Counted from the stretch's first letter, positions 1 through 10,826 are shown. The stretch is 49,921 nt of DNA from Seminavis robusta (GCA_903772945.1 CAICTM010000641.1:1-49921); one strand, 5' to 3'. Numbers and translations: made by a program. The notes: generated from the letters alone by a model not told the origin.

Positions 1-1770
1 AGCCATGCGCAAATCTGTGAGAGCCCCCGCAACTCCGCATGATCATTGGCCTCGGACATCTTCTTCAGCATTGATTCCGTCTTATATGGGAACTTTGACT
101 TTGGATCATCGGTTCGATCATTTGGACATTTACAGTACGCAAACTGTTGATGTTTTTGCCTTGGACGAAAGGAAAGGCACAACTTGTCACCCTCATCCCC
201 CTCACATTTGACGAAGGGGATAAAGAAGACGAGCTCACAGTCCTTGTAAAGTTTGCCTTGTACCGAATATCCATGACCATCCCTTCTTTGATAAGCTCAT
301 CTACACTCTTCAGGAGCTCCTCCAGGATGAAATGATAGTCGGCCGCCTTGTCTGGATCCCTTTCCTTTCCGGTGTACTGGCCTGCTGCCTGATCATTTGC
401 ATTTGCATTGATTGGCTTTCCTTGCCGCATCCTCGGCCGCAACATGGCCCGATTCGGTGAAAATCTTTTGTCCTCTTGAATCTTCCTTTGTGTAATTGCT
501 CACCAATCCGAGGGCCCTCCATGAATTTTCTTTGTCCCTGGCCCTACGGTTCAGGATTCCCAGGGACATTTTCAATGCGGTAACTTGGAGCTTGTCAAAA
601 TGCCCTGTTACAGCCCCATCACTGTAAAGAGGTAAGGGCAAACCAAAATTTGCTTCTCAGGTTTGGTGATCAGCTTCCTTGTACGGTCTCACGATATGCT
701 AATCCTGTATTGAAAATCCCCAATTTGCTTCAAATCGTTGGGGGTGGTGCAAAAGGATCTGTTCACCGTTCTAGTTATCGAAGAACAGCCAATCCTCATC
801 CTTCCATCGTGGATCAGTCAGAAGGCTTTCGACAAGATCTCGTGCATTTCGGCGATATATTTTGACCTTCGACTTGGTATGGGTCAATACTTTCTCTATC
901 GGTTGGCATACTTTTTTCCCATGTTGTACCTGCGTTTTGAGTTCTTCATCAATTTTTTGCTCGAAACGAACTCTTTGCACTCACGAAGTGATTGGTGTTC
1001 TGCCAGCTTCCTCACATTCCTTGAAGTGCCATTCCTATCACAGCATCGTACGTATCCAAAGTGTGCCTCTTTTTGAACAATGTGTGTATGATCTTGATTG
1101 CTGCTTTCTCGTTTGTCTTGAGGGTATAAATTTTTGACATGCATCTCTCACATAATCTTTGAACTCTTTCATTGTTTGCCTACTTGGCTCATTGCATTTG
1201 CCCTCTTGCCCATTATCTGCATTGGTTTGAGCTTCCTCATCAGACGGATCAGCAAATGGAATCAAAGAAATCTGCAACATCACTGGAGTCGGCTTCACTT
1301 GCCCCATCCACCGTATCCACTTGCACATTGGGAAGGGGAGCATCGTGTGATGCGTTTGCACTTGCCTCAACGTCTTCCTCATGTGCTCCTTGTGTCAACA
1401 GTTCTCCGTCCCAATAAGCTGCAATACTATCTGTGGTGGCATCCACTGGTAAGTCACCTCTTGTCTGGAGTGCTTCTTCTTCTCTGTCAGTGATTGATTC
1501 TATGGCCTCTAATTCTGGCTCCAAGTGCATCTTCTTCCTAGGTCTTTCCTCATCACTATTTTCCTCTGCACTGCTTGTCTCCTCATCATCTCTTGCTCTC
1601 CTTTTTCCACCACCGCCATTGTCATCATCCCCACGGTCGTTGTCGTGGGAGTCAGGGTCAGTCCGTGTCTGAATCGAATGCGGGATTCGGCAAACTGTAT
1701 CCTGATGCCGCTTCAAACCCCAGTCGGTCTTGCACGTTTTTAAGCAGTACGGGCACATGAATTTGACCAT
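1..1770 (-). pseudogene. Plavaka/KDZ-like DDE transposase, frameshifted, truncated by window edge
   Basis: Read right to left, the gene starts at 1770 with a C2HC finger (CPYC, then HQDTVC), as at the N-terminus of many Plavaka-type transposases. An acidic, low-complexity stretch follows to about 1249. The reading then jumps between frames: 1038-1150 (MKEFKDYVRDACQKF), 771-980 (ARDLVESLLTDPRW), 393-641 (YSDGAVTGHF, then an R-rich LG block) and 65-445 (LEELLKSVDELIKEGM, later CKCPND). The block around YSDGAVTG, followed by a beta-rich segment and a downstream C-x-C, resembles the catalytic core of Plavaka elements of the KDZ superfamily (family knowledge; no search was run). At least four frame changes are needed, so it is a dead copy or a badly called sequence. 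The C-terminus lies beyond base 1. It could instead be a diatom-specific repeat protein of unknown function. Confidence 0.45.
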
Positions 1771-2203
1771 CGTGCGTGTTTATTTTGTGCAACTGGAAAA
1801 GATTTGAGGGGTGGCCAAAGTTTTTGCCTTGGATAAAGCACAGAATGCGGTCAGGTCCAAGGGGCATAAGGAAAATGAATGCCGATTGCGAAAACTGTTT
1901 ATAGCTTGGTGCACAAAGAATGTGCCCATTTGCATGTTGAAGCAGGCGCACCCACAAGAATCTTGTTCAATAGTAAAGAATGTTCTGTTCTCCATGCACT
2001 TTCGTTAAGCATATGCGTAAACACTAGTTGTAGCCTTGCTTATTATGACGCAATGTACCGTACGAATCTATAAGCAACATCAAGATCATTTGACGCAAAG
2101 CTGAGTTAATAGTAGGCACCTGCATCGGACTGTAGAGGCTCTTGCACAAGACCATCACGCACAAGCACACTGGTAAATTGGGTGGCTAAAATGCGCTTCT
2201 TAG

Positions 2204-3211
2204 ATGATTGTTCCAAACATTCACAGACGATTCAGCAATGACCTTCGGTTCTGTCGTGTCATGGCTCTGGCGAGACTTTGGGCTTGCTTCGACGAAGATG
2301 CCAAGCACTCGTTCCCAGATTTTATGGAGGAGCCAGTGGTACAGGCCTTTATCACTCATTATGGGCCGCAGCTTTCGAACCCTGTCGTGAAGATTCCACT
2401 TGTCGTCACAAACATGGACGGCAACCTGCACATCGTCGACCAGGTTGTGATCGATGCTGACGGTGCTGCCGAATCTTCTACCACTGCCGTGCAGACTTCA
2501 ACCGAAGGTTCCAGAGCCACGATTGGTGGGGCTGCTTCCAATGCGTCGCCCATTGATTTGACTGGCAATGGTACCGGCACTGCCATCGTCTCGTTGCTTG
2601 GCAACATGGTGCAGCAAATCAACCAACGCTTTGACACTATGCAGGCCAACCAAAACGCACACCGCACCTGGGCCCAGAGGCAGTTTGCTAGAGTCAACGA
2701 GAACCAGCGTCGTTATGGTGGTAGCATTGAGCAAGCCTTGGTTCGTGCAAATCCTCAGGAGCAAGCTCGCCGCCGCAACCATGCGGGAAACTCTACCTTT
2801 GGTTGTTCTGTGGCTGACACAATAGTCCCCAAATTGGGCGCTGTTGATTCAAGTGCCAGACTCGTCCGTAGGCCAAGGAGCATCTACGAGTTGTGGGAGG
2901 AGTACATGTTTGGCATTGGAGATCACAAGGCTGCTAGGAAATTCACCGCACTTGAGAGAAACCAGAAGTATGATGGCATCAAGCAGAAGTACTACCGCCG
3001 CAACAAGATCTGGCAGATTCTGGCCTACCTTGTGAACGGTGGCCTCAACATCCAAGCTGCCATTGCTAGAATGAACAGGGTGTACCCAGGCGATGGTCGA
3101 GTCACAGGCATCATTGACCGCATCATTGCTGATGGAAAGGACGAAAACAGCATTGAGATCCCCGCCGTTGGTTTTCCCATCAATCCACAGCTCGTCGTTG
3201 GCAACTTCTAG
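2204..3211 (+). CDS. GCR1_C-like DNA-binding domain protein, possibly transposon-derived
   Basis: This is an intact 335-residue ORF. Residues 1-60 form a conserved-looking block (MALARLWACFDEDAKH from the second Met, base 2261, a possible true start). Residues 90-130 are Ser/Thr/Ala-rich, and residues 127-195 are helical and Gln/Arg-rich, possibly a coiled coil. Residues 226-290 (IYELWEEYMFGIGDHKAARKF, then YYRRNKIWQIL) fit the GCR1_C pattern: LW-x-E-Y/W, a Gly, a variable helix, then Y-x-R+ and I-x-x-I. That domain occurs in yeast Gcr1-type activators and at the C-terminus of Crypton-type tyrosine recombinases. No recombinase domain is present here, so this may be a remnant, a helper ORF or a domesticated gene. 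It diverges from the transposase-like gene at 1770 with a 433 bp gap, so the two could be ORFs of one element. Function unknown. Confidence 0.7.
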   Translation: MIVPNIHRRFSNDLRFCRVMALARLWACFDEDAKHSFPDFMEEPVVQAFITHYGPQLSNPVVKIPLVVTNMDGNLHIVDQVVIDADGAAESSTTAVQTSTEGSRATIGGAASNASPIDLTGNGTGTAIVSLLGNMVQQINQRFDTMQANQNAHRTWAQRQFARVNENQRRYGGSIEQALVRANPQEQARRRNHAGNSTFGCSVADTIVPKLGAVDSSARLVRRPRSIYELWEEYMFGIGDHKAARKFTALERNQKYDGIKQKYYRRNKIWQILAYLVNGGLNIQAAIARMNRVYPGDGRVTGIIDRIIADGKDENSIEIPAVGFPINPQLVVGNF

Positions 3212-3772
3212 GTTTGGGCCATTTCGGGGCTCTGTTTTGGGCTCCTGTGTCGTTTTCTTAAAACTCTCATCGTTAAGATAAAATAGTGAAATTCGTGAAA
3301 ATGGAATCTGCTTGTGTAGCAATGGTAGAGCTTTTGTGTATGTAGAACAGATACCATAGTCTACAGTATCACTGCGAGTTACTATAAAAGATGGATCTCT
3401 ACGAAAAATCTGCACCCCTGTGGGTCTTCGTGACCCAACTGCTCTACGAGCTGTACACGACCCCACGATGGCACCCTTTCCGTCGCAGGAGCGCAGGAGC
3501 CATAATAATATGGGAACGTTAAATAGAAGACCTCCGAGCAGTTGAGTAAGACCATGCTCCTAAATCTTTGGGCGTGTCTGGGCGTCTTTGTTGTCAACTC
3601 TCAGCCAATCAGAGAGCTCCATTTCAATGGTCACTACGATCCAGCCGGACGACACGCTTCATTTACAGGAGGTATTACACGTAGTACAGTACCGGTACAA
3701 GCAACAGACCCCATAACAACCAATCACAAACAACAACAGCAAAGCGTCGAACATCATGGCAGATTTTACAAT
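3212..3772. other. Intergenic, no gene seen
   Basis: Only short ORFs without recognisable motifs. It includes a GTACCGGTAC palindrome near 3690 and (CAA)-rich DNA just before the tandem array. Confidence 0.5.
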
Positions 3773-5048
3773 TAAGTCAGCGGGAGCTGCGATACCTCGG
3801 CAGAAAGACAGATAGAAGAAGGAGGATCATGTTCGAGATTGCACCCATCTTTCAAGCCAGCCCTGGCGACAACACCCGACTACGTCGTGTGTTGCCGCCC
3901 GGTATCATTCATTCCCTCATTGCAACCTTCTTTATTAAGCTAGCCCTGGCAACAACACCCGACTACGTCGTGTGTTGCCGCCCGCTACTCTATAATTTAC
4001 CAGCTGCCATTCCCTTATTGTAACTCTAACCTTTACAACTCCTTCTGGCTTATTGTGCTGCTGTGCTGATTGCACTAACCTTAAATATTAATGATTTATT
4101 CCTACCCCTAACTTGTATTGAACCATCAATGTTCAGTTTTGTTGGCTTATGACTATCTCTATCCTTATACTTTGGCTTCACCGGAATAGGAAATAGGAAA
4201 TAAGTCAGCGGAAGCTGCGATACCTTGGCAGAAAGCAGATAGAAGAAGGATGACATGTTTGAGATTGCAGTCTTCTTTCAAGCTAGCCCTGACGACAACA
4301 CCCGACTTCGTCGTGTGTTGCCGCCCAGTACAGTCGTATCATTCCCTCATTGCAACCTTCTTTTTTATTCTAGCTAGCCCTGGCGACAACACCCGACTTC
4401 GTCGTGTGTTGCCGCCCACTAACCATAATTTTACAGCTGTCATTCTCTTATGGAACTGTAACTTTTGTAGCTTGTACTGGCTTATTGTGTTGAGTGCACT
4501 AACCTTGAATAATCATGATTTATTCCTACCCTTAAATTTGTAGAACCTTCAATTAATTTTCAGTTCGGTTGGCTTATGACTATCTCTATCCCTATATTTT
4601 GGCTTCACCGGAATAGGACATAGTAATAAGTCAGCGGGAGCTGCGATACCTCGGCAGAAAGACAGATAGAAGAAGGAGGATCATGTTCGAGATTGCACCC
4701 ATCTTTCAAGCCAGTGCACCAGCCCTGGCGACAACACCCGACTACGTCGTGTGTTGCCGCCCGGTATCATCCATTCCCTCATTGCAACCTTCTTTATTAA
4801 GCTAGCCCTGGCGACAACACCCGACTACGTCGTGTGTTGCCGCCCGCTACTCTATAATTTACCAGCTGCCATTCCCTTATTGTAACTCTAACCTTTACAA
4901 CTTCTGCTGGCTTATTGTGATGTTGTGCTGATTGCACTAACCTTAAATATTAATGATTTATTCCTACCCCTAACTTGTATTGAACCATCAATGTTCAGTT
5001 TTGTTGGCTTATGACTATCTCTATCCTTATACTTTGGCTTCACCGGAA
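3773..5048. repeat. Three tandem ~425 bp units, each with two hairpin-forming motifs
   Basis: Units start at 3773, 4201 and 4627, each with TAAGTCAGCGG-AGCTGCGATACC, and end in GGAATAGGA-type DNA. Each unit carries two 35-nt near-palindromes: 3865-3899, 3948-3982, 4291-4325, 4382-4416, 4727-4761 and 4810-4844. In the first, the left arm GGCGACAACACCCGAC pairs with GTCGTGTGTTGCCGCC across a 3-nt TAC loop (TTC in unit 2), 14 of 16 positions. Spacing inside a unit is 83-91 bp. Units 1 and 3 are nearly identical and unit 2 is more diverged. No ORF runs through the array. Confidence 0.9.
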
Positions 5049-5284
5049 TAGGAAATAGGAAATAGGAAATAGGAAATAGGAAATAGAAAATAGGAAATAG
5101 GAAATAGCATTAAAGGGGTTGAGAACTCAGGCAGTTTACCTGCCGAGGTTAAAGGTGTTGAGAACTCAGGCAGTTAACCTGTCGAGGTTAGGAAATAGAA
5201 AATAGGAAATGGGAAATAGAAAATAGGAAATAGGAAATAGCATTGAAGGGGTTGAGAACTCAGGCAGTTTACCTGCCGAGGTTA
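5049..5284. repeat. GGAAATA microsatellite interleaved with a second hairpin repeat
   Basis: Runs of GGAAATA at about 5049-5107 and 5190-5240 are separated by three copies of a ~40 bp block ending GGTTGAGAACTCAGGCAG. Each block holds a hairpin at 5126-5147, 5165-5186 or 5260-5281. Its stem is CTC plus GGCAG against CTGCC plus GAG, with one bulged A and a 5-nt loop. The middle copy changes CTGCC to CTGTC, turning one G-C pair into G-T. Confidence 0.85.
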
Positions 5285-5561
5285 TTATTGTTGACACAGC
5301 TGATGGCAACCGCAACTAGCCTTTTAAGAGTGTGAAAAAAAGACTGTGGCACAAGTACTTGATGTGATCGGTGATGGCACACTGGTACATCCAGATGGTG
5401 ATATGATATCATGATGGTCAGAGATGACATTCTCGTAGAACCAGGCATATACAAGTGGACGCTGCGAGCAAATAAATGGTGAGAAGCATTAAATGTGGTG
5501 ACCAGCGTTTTGGATTTGAATTTTGTCCTTACACTTATCTGCAACTCTGTGTTTTCATAAA

Positions 5562-6698
5562 ATGCACCAATTCATTGTGGTGGCACCAGCGCCATCACCA
5601 CATCCGCCAGGGCAAGGTAATAAGCAGTTGTCGTGTTCTCGATCGCCTCGGAATGGGAAGAAGCGCTGTTGCAATTAGTGAAATTGCCCACCTCCCATTT
5701 CCCCCCACCGTGAGAAGCATTTTGGATTTTTTCATTTGTTTAGTGTTGAATTTATTCAAATCGTCCTTCGCTAACACTTCATCTTCCCCCTTCCCCGTAG
5801 ACCACACTGATGCTTTTGCCCGAATCGAGAAAAAATTGGATGACTTGGCAAGTGTTGATGTGCCCATGTCAGAAGCAACATCACATTTCACGTCATCGTT
5901 GCTTGAGGATCTGAAGGTGAAAATTACTGTCCTCCCTCCAAACACAGATCCTGGAGAAGGGCAGGTGTGGACATATCGTTGGGGGGGAAATGAACAGGAG
6001 ATAGACGGACATCCAGGCTGCAAGCAAATCCTAGAGGAAGAGATTTTGCCCTTGTCTGTGAATGACCACGAGTACGCCTTGTATGATGCACGCAGTCAGT
6101 CGCTTCGGCTGCAGGCTGGGAAGCGCAAATCGAATGGATTTTCTGATCTTGCTGTTGGTCCTCGTATATCGATGGACTTTGCAGAGACTACAGCCAAGGA
6201 TCTAATGCTTTCCTACACGGTGCGCTCGTGGAGCTCAAACGGGCAAATTCAAGCTTAAAGCCGGGGCAGCTGCTCCTGCAATTGGTCTCTCTGTCTGAAG
6301 TCTCTGGGAATGGTCAAGGTGTTGTGGTGTTGGGTACGGATTGTGCAACTAAATGGCGATTACTGCATTTTTCAGACTACAACAGGATCATGGTGCAGCC
6401 CTACAAACACGGGAAAAAGTGCATTGCCGATTTAAAGGCTCTAATGGAAAATTGTACAATGAGAAAGGAGGCTAATGTGCCCCCTCCCAAATTGGCTATC
6501 ATCCATGACGACACTGGTGTGGATAATGAAATTGATATGGAAGATTTTGGGATGGAAGAAACTAGCAAAGACAAGGCAATTGCTCCGGAAACAAAGGTTA
6601 GAAAGCTTGCCAGCGCATTGGAGTATTATTATGGTGAAACCTTAGAAGTTCCTGCTTGGGCAAAAGCATCAGGAAGCTGCAGCTCAAACTTTGTGTGA
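5562..6698 (+). pseudogene. PD-(D/E)xK nuclease-like (Crinkler-type) protein, one intron, one frame break
   Basis: Proposed exon 1 runs 5562-5616, from ATG (MHQFIVVAPAPSPHPPGQ). The intron at 5617-5800 begins GTAATA and ends CTTCCCCGTAG, and restores frame into DHTDAFARIEKKLDDL. Exon 2 reads to about 6180 in one frame (…GFSDLAVGPR), then must shift by one frame to …NAFLHGALVELKRAN, PGQLLLQL and VVLGTDCATKW, ending at 6698. The D of SDLAV, the E-L-K of LVELKR and the Gln helix PGQLLLQLV give the order expected for a PD-(D/E)xK nuclease fold, as in Crinkler-RHS/CRN effector-like proteins of protists (family knowledge). No upstream P-loop module is visible, so this would be a stand-alone nuclease-like domain. 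The frame break at about 6155-6190 is a deletion, a consensus error or an unrecognised intron. Confidence 0.55.
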
Positions 6699-6721
6699 GG
6701 CAGATGTCATCATGTCATCCA

Positions 6722-6747
6722 CTCTCTCTCTCTCTCTCTCTCTCTCT
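6722..6747. repeat. (CT)n microsatellite
   Basis: Thirteen CT dinucleotides just after the end of the nuclease-like gene and over the 3' end of the minus-strand ORF that follows. Confidence 0.95.
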
Positions 6748-7285
6748 AGAAGAGAATGCGGACGGCTGAGGCGGTGGATGGGCTTCCAGGGAGACTCGAC
6801 TCCTTCCCAGGTACACCTTGGTGCTGAATTGTTATAAAAGTACCGGTACCGTATACCGGTCCAAGCAAGGAATAGTCCTTGTTTTGGACGGGAACGTTCA
6901 ATACCCTTCGAAGACGAACAATATTCAATGTGGGCTTTTGTGAGAGGCATTCCTTTATTTCTTCAAACAAGTGGTCCGGAATGGCGGTGTCAGTTGGAGG
7001 GTGACGGTAGGTGATCGCTTCCAAGTCTTCCAAACTTTTTTGGTAGGCCAAAGTGTGCTGATAGAGCTGCTGATAGTAGGACTTCGTAAACGTGCTTTCC
7101 TGTTCACAAGGAGGGATTGGTTTTCTGTTTCTTGGTTGCATCCTCATAATTGATAGGTCCTGGTCAGTCTCCATCTGAATCGATGATTGAACATTACTGA
7201 AGCCCATATACATTCTCTCAAGGGCATCGAGATCAGGTCGCGACGGCTCGTCTGAAATTTGGATATCCATCATCAATGTTGTCAC
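6746..7285 (-). CDS. Hypothetical protein, 179 aa
   Basis: This ORF is of moderate length, with no recognised domain. The first 60 residues are acidic and Met-rich. Residues 62-85 are aromatic and Gln-rich (KSYYQQLYQHTLAYQKSLEDL), probably helical. Residues 96-125 (AIPDHLFEEIKECLSQKP, then RLRRVLNVP) look like a second helical pair. The last 25 residues run toward the CT microsatellite and may be spurious. An in-frame start further upstream was not found. It is convergent with the nuclease-like gene on the plus strand. It could be a fragment of a larger spliced gene. Coding status is uncertain. Confidence 0.35.
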   Translation of the reverse strand: MTTLMMDIQISDEPSRPDLDALERMYMGFSNVQSSIQMETDQDLSIMRMQPRNRKPIPPCEQESTFTKSYYQQLYQHTLAYQKSLEDLEAITYRHPPTDTAIPDHLFEEIKECLSQKPTLNIVRLRRVLNVPVQNKDYSLLGPVYGTGTFITIQHQGVPGKESSLPGSPSTASAVRILF

Positions 7286-7327
7286 CGAATGGAGCTGGGA
7301 TAGGTTGCATTGTTGCTTTGAAGGCCG

Positions 7328-7549
7328 ATGGTTGGTAAAATGCCTGGCTTTGATAATATGCGGAAAAACAACAATGGCAATCGCTCGATCCAGAAGATTG
7401 ATGCACCTCTACAATCAAGCCTCAATCAAGACGACCGTCTTCAAGCCTTCCTCCTGGACCATGCAAAGGCGGTCAGTTCTTGGCCGCTGATAGTCAAGCT
7501 TGAAAACGAGGAGGCTGGCTTTTGGATTGCTGCTGACCACAAAATTTGA
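7328..7549 (+). other. Short ORF resembling a second fragment at ~18680-18850
   Basis: The 73-residue frame includes QDDRLQAFLLDHAKAVSSWP and VKLENEEAGFWIAAD. A diverged relative is visible on the plus strand near 18680-18850 (SLTQVECLQ, DHGMAANSRPLTVKL), with shared DNA such as CGCTGA-AGTCAAG. This points to a dispersed protein family or element, function unknown. Confidence 0.3.
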
Positions 7550-8710
7550 TGATCAATGCTACCGGAACACTGCGAGACCGCGTGGCAAGTGGCAAGCTGC
7601 CACTGTTCCCATGCTATTGCTGTGGCTGGCAGCCACGCAAGTACTCTAGTACAGTGTACATTTCTGGTACTGGTTGAAAACACTTTCTCAGACTCTCAAA
7701 TTCAGTTTTGATTGCCAGCTAGATGGTAAATTTACATAAAAGACAAATTTAGACATCGAAAGACACTCTCTTAAATTTAGAGCAGGGTCAACACTAGTAT
7801 GGGCTTAATAGGTCTTTTCCCCTTACGCATAAATGTCTGTCTTTAAGACTTTTTTGGGAGAAACCAAAGAATAAAGCTGGCAACGGACAAAAGTCAGTCG
7901 GCAGTGTTGAAGATACCCCGTGAATGGATAGTTCGGTAGTCACAGCCGAGGAAGTCTCTTCCATCTAGCACTGTCCATGACAAGCAAGCCTCAGCTGATC
8001 ACAGCCTACCCTAGCTAGTAGCTAGCTAGAGTAGCCTGTCCTCAGACATCAGAGACAAGCCTACAGGCCAGAGTGCTGGTTGCAAAGTCCAGTGCAAACC
8101 GGTACCAGCCCACGCATTGGTCTTGTTGTCACAGCAGCTCCAGCCAGTCAGCCAGGATGATGATTGGAGCATGGAAGCGAAGCTGGCAAGAGGCCCAAGA
8201 CCCAAGACAGCATCACAGGTACATGTAGATGAATACCAGTGACAACAAAGAATGCTGCATCGCCATCACGTGCCCCATGCTACCGCTCAATCGGCGTAGA
8301 GGAGTTTGTATTGTGTTCCCTCTATTTTTAAAAATAAGACTATTTGAAGCGCATTCAGCTTGGGCGGTTCCGGTACCGGCACAAGCACCCAGCATGGAGC
8401 GGGAAGGAAGTAATGCAAGGCAGTCAACAAAAGTAATGCAAACTTTGATTAGAGTATACATCTACTAGTAAGTCAGATTAGTACCTTGATGATGAGAACC
8501 TGGCCCTCTTTGCCGCCCCTCTGTTCCATCACTGCTTTGTTTCATTTAGCTCCAGCCAACCTGCCCGCTGGAAAAGTCAGCGGTGACAAGTAATAGAAAG
8601 CATACCAAACCCCAAACACGCAAGTGGACTCTTAGATTAGAGAGTCAGTTGTCTTTAGGCAGGTGGAAGGAATGCTTGCTTCATCCATTCGTATGTGGTC
8701 ATCTCAGGTC
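7550..8710. other. Intergenic, no gene seen
   Basis: AT-rich and stop-rich, with clustered CTAGCTAG motifs (8010-8030) and ACCGGTACC-type palindromes (about 8100 and 8370). The overlapping ORFs on both strands at 8213-8468 look accidental. Confidence 0.5.
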
Positions 8711-9328
8711 TCAGAAGCTAGCGAGCAGCTCTTGTGACGCCATTGAAAATTTTCGGGAAGGTTTGAAAGCTAACACTGGTCTTTTTCGCAGTTTCGCAGT
8801 TGCTCTTGCTACCCCTCTATCCCTTCCTCGCTGATCGTACCCATCGTCTTCTTCGTTATCAGAGGCAATATCAGGGCACATGATCTTCTCAGGGAAGAAT
8901 GTCGGAAGAAAAGAACCTCCGACGATGAAAGGAGCTTCCGACGGCCGCCGGGCTTTGGGCTTCAAAACAAATCGAGGTACCCGTGCTCCATCGGTGAGGG
9001 AGCTAGTGAGGGTGTCTGCAGGGGTCACGCAGATTTCTCGTCGCTCTTCTTCCGAGTCTTTCATCTGAGCAGCAAGAATCGTGGGAACGCCGTCTGGGTG
9101 CAATCGAAGGATAGACGTTAGGCTGGTAGGGGCAAAGTTGACATCCTTGAAAACATCAACATCGGGCAACTGAGGAGCAGACTGCACAGCCAGCAGTATC
9201 GACTCTAGACTGGAGTTCATGTGGCTGGAGGTTGCTGGTTCGACAGGTTTCGGAGCCTGTGTTCCAGAGGGAAGAGTTTCGGAGTCACAGGGTGTGGACG
9301 GATATTCCCAGGTCATCATGGTGGACAA
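8711..9328 (-). CDS. Hypothetical protein, 205 aa, mostly disordered
   Basis: A clean single-exon ORF with balanced composition. Residues 1-45 are Ser/Thr/Pro-rich. Residues 40-90 (SLESILLAVQSAPQLPDVD, then SLTSILRLHPDGVPTIL) could form short helices. Residues 120-150 contain the basic-hydrophobic run VPRFVLKPKARRPSE and then FIVGGSFLPTFF. The C-terminus has an acidic patch (DNEEDDGYDQ) followed by the basic tail RATAKLRKRP. No signal peptide or TM segment is seen. The mix of basic and acidic low-complexity segments suggests a nuclear or scaffold-type protein, but no family is recognised. Confidence 0.55.
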   Translation of the reverse strand: MSTMMTWEYPSTPCDSETLPSGTQAPKPVEPATSSHMNSSLESILLAVQSAPQLPDVDVFKDVNFAPTSLTSILRLHPDGVPTILAAQMKDSEEERREICVTPADTLTSSLTDGARVPRFVLKPKARRPSEAPFIVGGSFLPTFFPEKIMCPDIASDNEEDDGYDQRGRDRGVARATAKLRKRPVLAFKPSRKFSMASQELLASF

Positions 9329-10826
9329 GGATAGATGAATAGGAAGTTGAAATTTCGTTTCCGCTTTGTTTTAGTTTGTGTTCTTGAAGATTAAACATTT
9401 GTGGGCAACAATGAAAATTTTGCAGATTGATTGCCTGGGGCCTGGGGTGGTTTCGAAGATCTCCATTCGCGACTGTGTCAAGCGGTGGGAACCCTACAAG
9501 ATTTTCCAGCAAATAACCGGTGGAGGCTCCACTGGTATGATACGTACCGGTACTGTCCGGAACGGAGAAACCCTGCCGCATTGGCCATAATTTATGGAAT
9601 GAACCATCGCACCATCGCTGTAAACTGATTTGTGTCAGAATACTGAAACCGGTACTAGCTACAGTAGCCACTATTTTAATAGCTACAGTACCTGGTAGCT
9701 AGTAGACCGCTAGTATTGTAGCATTGTAGCATACCGGAGAAACCAGGTACAGTCGTACGATATACCGCATGTGGAAGACTGGAGAATCGAATCATCGCGG
9801 TAAACTGATTGTGCACATTTTATTTACAAGAATGAGAACCAGGGTACAGAGAGAACAGGCTTTTGGTTCGAGTTCTCCGAAAGGAACAGCTGGGGAAGTG
9901 TTTTGTTTTCTCCGGGTTCTCGATCGCGACTCGACTGAATCGAATCATTCGAAATTCAAAATTCAATGATACGATCCATGGTGTGGCAATCTAGCTAGCG
10001 AAGTGGCAATGACTTCCGCATTGGCCGCTGTCGCTGGGTCAATACGACGTTGGGTTTGGTGGTTGACAACCATCAAGCTGGGTTACATGTCCCAACGAAG
10101 AGGACGGGATTGGAAGTCTTTTAAGTGGTGGCACTCGTGCCGGGCGCAACAAGGTTTCGGTAAAATTGCATGTTATTACGGATCGTTGAACACTTCCCAT
10201 GGCATGGTCTTCTCTTTCAAGTTTCTACATCTGCAGTACAGTATGGTATCACGTATTCGGTATCATGCACGGCTATCTGGCTATCGAGCTACGGTACTCG
10301 TATGCATAGCTGCTCCAGAGGAGATTTAAAATCAGAGATGCCGGAACCAGAGTGCGGCCAGTATCCCTCACCAGCCCTGCTGGCTTTAATCTCAACCGCC
10401 GGCACGCAGGTGGATCTCCTCAAAAAACACGTCTGAGATTCATCGGCAGAATCACCAAGAAAAGGTCCTTGCATCTGTCCTCAACATTCATTCTCTAACA
10501 GTTTATTACCAGAAGAAAGCTAGATGCACACTTTATCTCTCCTTCCCTCTATTAGTACGGTAAAAGCATACGTAGCGGTAGACTACCCTGTGTACTGCAC
10601 AGTTGTACAGTCGTACGCTGTAATCGAACCGATTGCTCTACAAATCTAACGGTCCAAGAATAGCGCAAGGCCTCATTTTTCTGCAGTCAACGGGACCTGC
10701 AAAAGATTCTGTTTCAGTCCGGCCTTTACTGATGTATCTTTCTTCGTCGTGTTGCTTACTTACTTGCTTTCATAGACCGCTAATCTCTCAGCTTACCCCA
10801 CCCTTTCTTCGATTGATTTCACCACG
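9329..10826. other. Intergenic, no convincing gene
   Basis: Contains only short overlapping ORFs. Palindromic GTACCGGTAC occurs at about 9533 and 9650, with CTAG-rich runs at about 9690 and 9990. The last ~100 bp before 10827 is CT-rich and may hold the promoter and 5' UTR of the zinc-ribbon gene. Confidence 0.45.

Noticed and set aside
3290..3480. tRNA-like stretch (GGTAGAGC)
   Set aside because: No cloverleaf with matching acceptor and anticodon arms could be built.
3865..4844. CRISPR-like array
   Set aside because: Repeats are palindromic with 48-395 bp of related, not unique, sequence between them, in a eukaryotic setting with no cas genes.
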